Shown piece by piece: positions 42,061-48,769 of a DNA stretch of 64,000 nucleotides (within the stretch, counting starts at the first letter, position 1; each line of letters starts with the position of its first letter). This DNA comes from Archangium violaceum (GTDB lineage: Bacteria > Myxococcota > Myxococcia > Myxococcales > Myxococcaceae). The position numbers and the translations under genes are program-made. Below the pieces are notes generated by a model, which saw only the letters and a list, made by a program, of their open reading frames with translations, did no database searches and had not been told where the DNA came from. The DNA is taken from NCBI RefSeq assembly GCF_016887565.1, contig NZ_CP069396.1, positions 4,305,001-4,369,000 on the forward strand, given 5' to 3'.

Positions 42061-42756
42061 ATGTCCCGTGCCTCCCGCCTGCTCGAGCTCATCCAGTTGC
42101 TGCGGCGCCACCGCGCGCCGATCACTGGCCCGGCGCTGGCCGAGAAGCTCGGCATTTCCATTCGCACCCTCTATCGCGACATCGCGACGCTGCAGGCGCA
42201 GGGCGCCGATATCCAGGGTGAACCGGGCCTCGGTTATGTGCTGCGCCCCGGTTTCACCCTGCCGCCACTGATGTTTTCGGCCGACGAGATCGAGGCATTG
42301 GTGCTCGGTTCGCGCTGGGTCGCGGTGCGGGGCGATGCGCGGCTCGGGGCCGCGGCGGGCAACGCCATGGCGAAAATCCGCGCCGTGCTGCCCGACGACC
42401 TCCGCGAGAGCGTCGATGCCGCCACCCTCACCGTGCCGATGTTCCGCGGCGAGCCGGTCGCCATCGATGCCTCGGTGATCCGCGTCGCGCTCCGCAAGGA
42501 GCAGAAGCTCCTCATCACCTATCGCGGCAATGACGGTGCCGGCACGACCCGCACCATCTGGCCACTGCTGATCGGCTTCTTCGACAAGGTGCTGGTGCTC
42601 GCCGCCTGGTGCGAGCTCAGGCAGGATTACCGCGCCTTCCGCGTCGACCGCATCCAGTCGGTCGAGCCGAAGGACGAGCGCTATCCGCGCCGCCGTGCCG
42701 TGCTGGTCAAGGAATGGCGGGCCAGGCAGAACATTCCCGCTACTGCCGGAAACTGA
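42061..42756 (+). CDS. YafY-type transcriptional regulator (HTH + WYL)
   Basis: A 231-residue regulator. An N-terminal winged helix-turn-helix (SRASRLLELIQLLRRHRAPI, GPALAEKLGISIRTLYRDIA) is followed by a WYL-domain sensor region (LITYRGNDGAGTTRTIWPLL, IGFFDKVLVLAAWCELRQDY). WYL regulators sense ligands, often nucleic acids or nucleotides, and control stress or defence genes; no such target is visible here. The upstream region has no Shine-Dalgarno. Codon use (TAT, AAT, ATT, GGT more often) differs from the flanking genes. The WYL gene and the VOC gene that follows at 46 nt look like a transferred pair. Confidence 0.85.
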   Translation: MSRASRLLELIQLLRRHRAPITGPALAEKLGISIRTLYRDIATLQAQGADIQGEPGLGYVLRPGFTLPPLMFSADEIEALVLGSRWVAVRGDARLGAAAGNAMAKIRAVLPDDLRESVDAATLTVPMFRGEPVAIDASVIRVALRKEQKLLITYRGNDGAGTTRTIWPLLIGFFDKVLVLAAWCELRQDYRAFRVDRIQSVEPKDERYPRRRAVLVKEWRARQNIPATAGN

Positions 42757-42802
42757 CAGTCGCCAGGCGCAAACCATCCCCATCCACCCGATGGAGATGC
42801 AA

Positions 42803-43177
42803 ATGCGTACTCTCAACTACCTGCTGCTGGCCGTCCGTGATCCGCTCGAGAGCGCGGAGCTCTATTCGAAGCTCCTCGGCCACGAGCCGGTCGAAAAGGC
42901 CAAGACCTTCGTTCTCTATGTGCTGCCGACCGGCCTGAAGATCGGCCTCTGGCTTGCCGACGAGGTGGAGCCGACACCGAAGCCCGCTGGCGGCATCGAG
43001 ATTTCGTTCAGCGAAAAGAGCAAGGACGCCGTCCGCGCGACCTATGCCGAGTGGACCAGGCTCGGCCTCAAGGTGGTGCAGGAGCCCACCGACATGGATT
43101 TCGGCTTCACCTTCGTGGTCGAGGACCCGGACGGGCATCGCCTCCGCCCCTTCGTCCTCGCCGACAATCCGCGTTAG
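42803..43177 (+). CDS. VOC superfamily protein (glyoxalase/bleomycin-resistance-like)
   Basis: A 124-residue protein with the VOC fold: MRTLNYLLLAVRDPLESAEL, then YSKLLGHEPVEKAKTFVLYV, GLKIGLWLADEVEP and EDPDGHRLRPFVL. Family members bind metals and act on diverse substrates or sequester antibiotics; the closest type is the PhnB/bleomycin-resistance-like group. ATG 42803 is chosen because GGAG lies 6 bases before it; two earlier in-frame ATGs (42791, 42797) have no site. Likely the WYL regulator's target by proximity, but there is no operator evidence. Confidence 0.78.
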   Translation: MRTLNYLLLAVRDPLESAELYSKLLGHEPVEKAKTFVLYVLPTGLKIGLWLADEVEPTPKPAGGIEISFSEKSKDAVRATYAEWTRLGLKVVQEPTDMDFGFTFVVEDPDGHRLRPFVLADNPR

Positions 43178-43545
43178 CTACGACGAGCGCCCAAGCTCGA
43201 CATGGACACGCTGGGCGTGGGCGGGCGGCTGAGCGCGAAGCTCTTCATCGAGGAGGGCCACCAGGTGGAGTTCGGCACGCTCTCCGTGGACACCCTCCTG
43301 ACCGATGACGAGACGTGGCGCGAGGTGAAGCCGGAAGCCATCGTCGGAGGCTTCGACGCGGTGCTTCAGTCCCACTTCCTCACCGAGGATGGGCAGCTCG
43401 TCCACAGCGAGGCCCTTCATCGCGAGCTGAAGGCGGGCCGCTCCGTCCTCCGATAGCCGGCGAGCGTCCGCGTCGGCTCCTACCGCCAGGAGCGGATTGC
43501 CGTGGCCCTCTCGTCCCTGGGGGTGTTGCTCGCCCAACCCCGCCG
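43178..43545 (+). pseudogene. Remnant of an unknown gene with an in-frame stop
   Basis: Directly after the VOC stop codon the same frame continues with plausible protein: MDTLGVGGRLSAKLFIEEGH, VEFGTLSVDTLLTDDETWRE, FDAVLQSHFLTEDGQLVHSE, up to TAG at 43454-43456. After this stop the same frame reads PASVRVGSYRQERIAVALSS and LGVLLAQP before coding character is lost. Coding character on both sides of a stop, with no start, suggests a broken gene that lost its 5' part. An 84-codon independent ORF (43202-43456) is the alternative. I do not recognise the family. No other gene is visible in 43546-43713. Confidence 0.4.
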
Positions 43546-43713
43546 TCCCTCATGCGGGCGTTCATGTCGCCTCCCCCGACTTCGAGGCCACGGACTGTGA
43601 GCCCCGCGCCGCGCCGGTCGCTCCCCGGACGAGGATGCCGCGCCGACGTGTCATTGCCCAGCTTGAGTCGCGCCGTGGGGCCGTTCGCCCCGGCGTCTCA
43701 GGAGGGGGAAATC

Positions 43714-45156
43714 ATGTCGGTCTGGTCTCGAAGACTCATGGCACTCGTGTGGGTGTTGGGCCTCACTCGCTGCGGAGGACCACTACCCGAATCACAACCA
43801 CTTACATCCGATACGGAGGTCAGCGCCCCGGGCGGGCAAGCCGAGGGAGCGCTCGCGACGGAGGAAGCCTCGATGCGCTCCTCCTGCCCGCGCGCGCGGC
43901 TCGTCGAGGACATCAACGAGGGCCCGGAGCCCTCGAGCATCGCGAACGTCACGGACGTGAACGGGAAGCTCTTCTTCACGGCAGATGATGGTGAGCACGG
44001 TGTGGAGCTGTGGAAGAGCGATGGCACTCGCGGAGGGACGCGGCTCGTCAAGGACATCACACCGGGCCCGGCGGGCTCGGCCATCCGCGAGCTCACCGAG
44101 GTGAATGGCAAGCTCTTCTTCGCCGTGGGCCCCGAGCTGTGGAAGAGCGACGGGACGGAGCGGGGCACGGTGCGAGTGGCCAGCTTCCCCATGTCGGGGG
44201 GATTCATCGTCGCCCCGAGATCGCTGTTCGAGTACCGGGGCAAGCTCGTCTTCGAGGGGTTCGACCCGGAGCATGGCGGCGAGCTGTGGGTGAGCGACGG
44301 GACGACTCGCGGGACGCGGCTCCTGCTCGACTTCAATCCCGGCCCCAGATCCAGCGGCCCCAGTGACTTCGTCGAGCTGGACGGGGACCTCATCCTCGAG
44401 GTGTTCGACGCCGTCGAGGAGACGGTCAAGCTGATCAAGCTCGAGGACTGGAGGCGCGTCGTCGAGCTGGCGGACCTGGGCGACGAGTCCTCGGTCCAGC
44501 AGATGCTCGTCGTGGGACACCGGCTGTTCGTCTTCTACGAGGATGAGGGCGATCCGGTCGTGGCAGTGACCACCGGAAGGCCGGGAAGCTTCATGGATCT
44601 CGCCAGCTTCCGCTCGAGGAGTGTCCTCCAACTCGTCGCCCTCAAGGGCAAGGTGTACTTCCAGGTGGACTCGCAGCTCTGGGTGACCGACGGCACCGTG
44701 GCTGGCACCCGGATGGTGAAGGACATCTTCCCAGGCTCGGGAAGCGAGGCGGTGCTGCGGTTCCTCACGGTGTTGGGCGACCGCATCTATTTCAGCGCGG
44801 ATGACGGAGTGGCCGGCCGTGAGCTCTGGGTGAGCGACGGCACCGAGGGCGGGACGCGGCTGTTCGCGGACATCAATCCGGGCTCCGCCAGCTCCTCGCC
44901 GACGGACCTGCTCTCCGTCCACAACAGCAAGCTGTTCTTCGCGGCGGATGATGGCGTGCACGGCCGGGAGCCCTGGAAGCTCCACCGCGGCGAGGATGCA
45001 CCGGAGTTGCTGATGGACATCGCGCCCGGCGCGGCTTCGTCCTCGCCTCGTGGCTTCATCCGCTCCGACGATGAGATCTTCTTCGCGGCGGATGACGGCG
45101 TGAGCGGCGAGGAGCTGTGGGCCGCTCCCAAGGAGCACCGCGACTGCCACAGGTAG
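43714..45156 (+). CDS. ELWxxDGT-repeat lipoprotein
   Basis: A 480-residue exported protein. The signal ends in a lipobox (LTRC, Cys20). The body is built from units of about 45-50 residues: GKLFFTADDGEHGVELWKSD, then GTRLVKDITPGPAGS and onward. ELWKSDGT, ELWVSDGT, QLWVTDGT and ELWVSDGT occur in at least five copies, with variants (EPWKLHRG, ELWAAPKE) near the end. The family (ELWxxDGT repeats) is thought to form a beta-propeller and is common in myxobacteria; function is unknown. ATG 43714 follows GGAGGGGG. Upstream in-frame sequence is not coding-like. Confidence 0.85.
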   Translation: MSVWSRRLMALVWVLGLTRCGGPLPESQPLTSDTEVSAPGGQAEGALATEEASMRSSCPRARLVEDINEGPEPSSIANVTDVNGKLFFTADDGEHGVELWKSDGTRGGTRLVKDITPGPAGSAIRELTEVNGKLFFAVGPELWKSDGTERGTVRVASFPMSGGFIVAPRSLFEYRGKLVFEGFDPEHGGELWVSDGTTRGTRLLLDFNPGPRSSGPSDFVELDGDLILEVFDAVEETVKLIKLEDWRRVVELADLGDESSVQQMLVVGHRLFVFYEDEGDPVVAVTTGRPGSFMDLASFRSRSVLQLVALKGKVYFQVDSQLWVTDGTVAGTRMVKDIFPGSGSEAVLRFLTVLGDRIYFSADDGVAGRELWVSDGTEGGTRLFADINPGSASSSPTDLLSVHNSKLFFAADDGVHGREPWKLHRGEDAPELLMDIAPGAASSSPRGFIRSDDEIFFAADDGVSGEELWAAPKEHRDCHR

Positions 45157-45279
45157 CGCGGGGCCTCACTCACGTTTCGCGCTTGCCGCCGGGGGCGGGA
45201 CAGTCCCGCTCTCGGCGGCATTCCGCCCGCGGGCTCACGACCCTATGCTGTGGATGGCCTGACCCTCGACGAGGAGGAC

Positions 45280-46314
45280 GTGTTGACAGCGACCGCGCCG
45301 GCGCGGACACCGATGGAACGTGAGATCCTCGCCCCGGTCGAGCTCTGCCTCCCGAACGGCCGGCTGAACCCGCTTGCCGTCGGCTGGAGCCGGCACCCGT
45401 GGCACGACACCGACCGGCTCGGCCGTGGTGTCTACGGCTGGGGGCGCAACAAGCGTTGGGAATACTGGGCAATCACCACGCCGACACACATCGTCGGCCT
45501 CACCGTGTCCGCCCTGGACTACGCCGCGCTGCACCAGGTGTGGGTGCTCGATCGCGCGACTCGACGCGAGGTGGATGCCGTCGCCATCGCGCCGCTCGGC
45601 ATGAGCGTCACCCTGCCCGGCACGCTCCATCGCGGCCCGGTGCGGGCGCGCACCCGCTCGCTCAGCATCGATGTGGATGACCACGTTTCCGGCACCCGCA
45701 TCCGAGCGGCCACGCCGCGCGTGCGCCTGGACGTGCTGGTGGATCGCCCGGCCGGTCACGAGGCGCTGGGCGTGGTGGTGCCCTGGACGAGCCGGCTATT
45801 TCAATACACGGTCAAGGATGTCGCGAGGCCCGCCTCCGGCACCCTCTGGGTCGATGGCGAGGAGTTCCCGCTCGCCGCCCGCGAGTGCTGGGCGGTGCTC
45901 GACCACGGACGTGGCCGCTGGCCGTACTCGATGCATTGGAATTGGGGTGCCGCCTCCGGCAGGGTCGGCGAGCACGTGATAGGCCTGCAACTGGGCGGCA
46001 AGTGGACGGTCGGCACGGGGTCGACCGAGAACGCGCTCGTGGTCGACGGTCGCATCCACAAGATCAGCGAGGAGCTCGACTGGCGGTACGACCGGAGCGA
46101 CTGGCACGTGCCGTGGCGCATCCGCGGGGAGCGTGTCGAGGTGGACTTCACGCCATTCTTCACGCGCGAGGCTCGAACCCAGCTGGCCATCGTGGCGTCG
46201 GAGACGCACCAATGTTTCGGTCACTACACCGGCTGGGTGGCGGACGACACGGGACGGCAGGTGCGCGTCGACGGCCTGCTCGGCTGGGCCGAGGATGTGC
46301 GCAACCGGTGGTAG
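45280..46314 (+). CDS. DUF2804 domain protein
   Basis: A protein of about 344 residues from the chosen GTG. It matches the DUF2804 family pattern: HPWHDTDRLGRGVYGWGRNK at the start, RWEYWAITTPTHIVGLTVSA, and a C-terminal VEVDFTPFFTRE. DUF2804 proteins are of unknown activity, probably beta-rich. Start choice is open: GTG 45280 is 2 nt after GGAGG, TTG 45283 is 5 nt after it, and the ATG at 45313 is also possible. It converges with the M4 protease gene. The base composition is close to the genome norm. Confidence 0.78.
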   Translation: MLTATAPARTPMEREILAPVELCLPNGRLNPLAVGWSRHPWHDTDRLGRGVYGWGRNKRWEYWAITTPTHIVGLTVSALDYAALHQVWVLDRATRREVDAVAIAPLGMSVTLPGTLHRGPVRARTRSLSIDVDDHVSGTRIRAATPRVRLDVLVDRPAGHEALGVVVPWTSRLFQYTVKDVARPASGTLWVDGEEFPLAARECWAVLDHGRGRWPYSMHWNWGAASGRVGEHVIGLQLGGKWTVGTGSTENALVVDGRIHKISEELDWRYDRSDWHVPWRIRGERVEVDFTPFFTREARTQLAIVASETHQCFGHYTGWVADDTGRQVRVDGLLGWAEDVRNRW

Positions 46315-46343
46315 CGCACACTCGGGAGGCCAGGAGTCGTATT

Positions 46344-46357
46344 CCGATACATATCGG
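46344..46357. repeat. Perfect inverted repeat between convergent genes
   Basis: CCGATA-CA-TATCGG is a perfect palindrome with a 2-nt centre. It is 30 nt past the DUF2804 stop. The loop is too short for a strong hairpin and no U-run follows, so its role is unclear. Confidence 0.4.
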
Positions 46358-46380
46358 TCGACCAGGATAGCGGACCGCGA

Positions 46381-46423
46381 AAAACCAACCGGCGCGGCCG
46401 CCAGGAGTGGCGACCGCGCCGGC
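46381..46423 (-). terminator. Intrinsic terminator of the M4 metalloprotease gene
   Basis: A 14-bp stem (CCGGCGCGGCCGCC and GGCGACCGCGCCGG, one mismatch) around a 6-nt loop. On the minus strand it is followed by TTGGTTTTTC. Placed 26 nt after the stop codon of the protease gene. Confidence 0.75.
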
Positions 46424-46448
46424 CGGAGACTTCCGTGCTGCTGGGGGA

Positions 46449-48236
46449 TTAGTTGCCGGAGCTCACCTTGAAGGTGGTGCCGGAGTAGGCCGTGTAGCCC
46501 TTGATGAGGACGTAGTACGTGCCCTGCTTCGCCCCGTTGATGGTGCAGGTCTCCGCCGTGGTGGCGCCCGCGGAGCGGCAGTCGTAGCTGGTGGTGGTGG
46601 GGGCGCTTCCGAACTTCACGTACAGGTCGGCGTCACCCGTGCCGCCGGAGAGCTCGAACTTCATCGCGGTCGCGCCGCTCGGCGTGACGAAGGTGTAGTT
46701 CGTGTTGCTGCTCTTGGCGCCCGACAGGTTGTTCACGGTGGAGAGCACCGTCCAGGTCGGGGGCGCGCCCACGCCCACGGCGGTCCAGGCCTCGTTCACC
46801 GCGGCGGCGGCGGCCGAGCCGTAGAGGTCGGTGGCGGCCTGCGCGGTGGCACCGCGCGCCTCGGAGAAGGTGCTGCCCGGCGTGAGGTACACCGTGTTGG
46901 CGCGGTAGAAGATGGCCGCGCCCTTCTGGATGCTGGTGTAGGGGTTGGCGTCCAGCGCCGGCACCACGTTGGTTGTCTTGCCGCGCGGGTGGGTGCCGCC
47001 GGTGACCATCAGCTTGAAGGCCAGGTTGGCGATGCCCGAGTTCCAGTGCACGCCGCCGTTGTCCGAGGTGCCCGTGTAGCGCGTCGGGTAGTAGTCGTAG
47101 TCACCCGCCAGGGCCGGGTCGTTCATGTAGCGCAGGGCGTCGCCCGCGGTGGCCGGGGTCCAGCACTCCTCGCCCACCTTCCAGGTGTTGCCGCTGACGG
47201 CCCCATCCCGGTACGCCTCGATGGAGGCGCCGAAGATGTCGGACATGGCCTCGTTGAGGGCGCCCGACTCGTTCGCGTAGATGAGCTCCGAGGAGGTGTC
47301 GGTCACGGCGTGGGTCAGCTCGTGCGCCACGACGTCGAGCACCGTCAGCGGGGAGGACTGGACGCCATCGCCGTCGCCGTACACCATCTGCGTGCCGTCC
47401 CAGTACGCGTTCACGTAGTTGCGGCTGTAGTGGACGGACGAGCTGAGGGTGCCGCCGGCGCCGTCGTAGCTGTCACGGCCGAAGTTGCTGAAGTAGAAGT
47501 CGTACGTGAAGCCCGCGTTGTCGTGGGCCGCGTTCGCCACGGCGTCGGAGACCGGGGCCTGGCCCTCGGAGCGCAGCAGCGTGCCGGGGAGCGTGGTGCG
47601 GGTGGCGGCGGTGTACGTCTTGCGGTTGCGGCCCGTCTGGAGGTTGTCGAACTCCCGGACGACCTCGCCCGTCTCCGCGTCGATGAAGAGGTTGGGACGC
47701 GAGGGCTGGCCGTCGGCGGTGAGGGTCTCCAGCTGCACGTGGTAGGTCAGCCGGGCGCTGCCGTCCTCGGGGAGGATGACCAGGTCCGACTTCGGCGTGC
47801 CCACCAGGCCCACCGCGCCGCTCGCGCGGCCGAGGGCGATCCGTGTGGCCTCCTCCGCGCGGAGCTTGGGGGTGGTGCTCACGCGCAGGTTGCGCGCGAG
47901 GCGGTCGGTGATGGACTCGACGGAGCCGTCCGAGCCGAGGTGGAGGATGGCCTGGGCTCCGAAGACGGGCACGCCCTTGAACGTCTGCGTCACGCGCTCG
48001 TGCGACTGGCCGCGCTGGTCCTTCAGCATGCGCCTGGTGGACAGCTCTCCGGCGCCAACGAGGAAGTCCGGGCGCTGGGCCTTGAGCTGCTGCAGACCAC
48101 GGCCTTCGGCCTTCACCGAGAGGTTGCTGTCCTGGGTGTCAACGGGGGACTGAGCGTCGGAGTCCACGGTCTCCACACCGCAGGCGCTGCCCAGGAGCAT
48201 CAGGGGGACGAGGGGAACAATACGACGAAGGCGCAT
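46449..48236 (-). CDS. M4-family secreted metalloprotease with PPC domain
   Basis: A 595-residue preproenzyme. A lipobox-like signal (LLGSAC, Cys19) is followed by an FTP/PepSY propeptide (about 40-220). The catalytic domain has HELTH near residue 305 (zinc ligands and catalytic Glu) and the third ligand Glu in NEAMSD, then GVHWNSGIANLAFKLM around the active-site His. A C-terminal PPC domain (about 510-595; FELSGGTGDADLYVKFGSAP) targets or folds the enzyme and may be removed. It digests extracellular proteins, as expected for a predator. ATG 48236 follows GGAGGAAG. It lies 226 nt after lanA on the same strand but beyond a strong terminator, so it is probably transcribed separately. A leader-processing role for the lanthipeptide is speculative. 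Confidence 0.92.
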   Translation of the reverse strand: MRLRRIVPLVPLMLLGSACGVETVDSDAQSPVDTQDSNLSVKAEGRGLQQLKAQRPDFLVGAGELSTRRMLKDQRGQSHERVTQTFKGVPVFGAQAILHLGSDGSVESITDRLARNLRVSTTPKLRAEEATRIALGRASGAVGLVGTPKSDLVILPEDGSARLTYHVQLETLTADGQPSRPNLFIDAETGEVVREFDNLQTGRNRKTYTAATRTTLPGTLLRSEGQAPVSDAVANAAHDNAGFTYDFYFSNFGRDSYDGAGGTLSSSVHYSRNYVNAYWDGTQMVYGDGDGVQSSPLTVLDVVAHELTHAVTDTSSELIYANESGALNEAMSDIFGASIEAYRDGAVSGNTWKVGEECWTPATAGDALRYMNDPALAGDYDYYPTRYTGTSDNGGVHWNSGIANLAFKLMVTGGTHPRGKTTNVVPALDANPYTSIQKGAAIFYRANTVYLTPGSTFSEARGATAQAATDLYGSAAAAAVNEAWTAVGVGAPPTWTVLSTVNNLSGAKSSNTNYTFVTPSGATAMKFELSGGTGDADLYVKFGSAPTTTSYDCRSAGATTAETCTINGAKQGTYYVLIKGYTAYSGTTFKVSSGN

Positions 48237-48400
48237 CGGTACTTCCTCCGGTTCCTCGGGTTCAGTGGAAGGCTGAACTCTCCAATTAGATTCCAAGAAA
48301 ATGATATTTTCGTCAAGTCACAATTTTCCAGAATCGAAGAGGAGACCTGACTGAAATCAGGACGGCCACGAGCATGGGAGGTAGGGCGGGGTGGAGGACG

Positions 48401-48438
48401 AAATAAAAAGGGGAACCGCCCTTGAAGGGCGGTTCCCC
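48401..48438 (-). terminator. Intrinsic terminator of the lanM-lanA unit
   Basis: GGGGAACCGCCC and GGGCGGTTCCCC form a perfect 12-bp stem with a 5-nt loop (48410-48438). On the minus strand it is followed by TTTTTATTT (48409-48401). This is the cleanest terminator in the window and sits 25 nt past the lanA stop. Confidence 0.9.
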
Positions 48439-48462
48439 GGGAGTCCCATCAGGGACTGGGAA

Positions 48463-48675
48463 TCAGTAGCAGTACTTCGGCGGACACGGCGTGCAGTACG
48501 CCGAGGTGGGCTCGCCCGTGATGCCACCGCTCACGTTGCGCAGGGCACTCTCGTCGAGCTCGAGCAGCGCGGCCGGGTTGGAGGGCAGAGCGGCGCGCTC
48601 CTCGGCGGACAGGCTGTTGAAGTACTCGGCATCACGCCAGGCGCGGAGGATGTGCTCCTTGTTCGACATGCTCAT
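48463..48675 (-). CDS. lanA: Class II lanthipeptide precursor (mersacidin/lichenicidin-type leader)
   Basis: A 70-residue precursor. The leader resembles the mersacidin/lichenicidin family: WRDAEYFNSLSAEERAALPS, NPAALLELDESALRNVS, then a double-glycine GG at 50-51. Cleavage after GG would give a 19-residue core (52-70), ITGEPTSAYCTPCPPKYCY. It has three Cys (61, 64, 69) and four Ser/Thr (Thr53, Thr57, Ser58, Thr62), so up to three (methyl)lanthionine rings are possible. ATG 48675 is preceded by AAGGAG at 7 nt. The gene is 94 nt downstream of lanM on the same strand and ends at an intrinsic terminator. Function of the product (antibiotic, signal) is unknown. The gene is hidden within a larger frame that reads into lanM out of frame. 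Confidence 0.88.
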   Translation of the reverse strand: MSMSNKEHILRAWRDAEYFNSLSAEERAALPSNPAALLELDESALRNVSGGITGEPTSAYCTPCPPKYCY

Positions 48676-48769
48676 GGGGGTACTCCTTCGTTGAGGGCTG
48701 GGGGTGGTTGCTTCCCGAAGACGCCAACCCTCGGCTTCGGGAATGCCCCGCGGGGGATGCGGGGACAGC

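Noticed and set aside
45250-45279. Earlier GTG start for the DUF2804 gene at 45250
   Set aside because: No ribosome-binding site precedes it, while GGAGG lies just before the 45280-45283 codons.
48237-48330. Promoter for the M4 protease
   Set aside because: A TTGACG is present on the minus strand but the nearest -10-like hexamer (TCTAAT) is 20 bp away, too far for a confident call.
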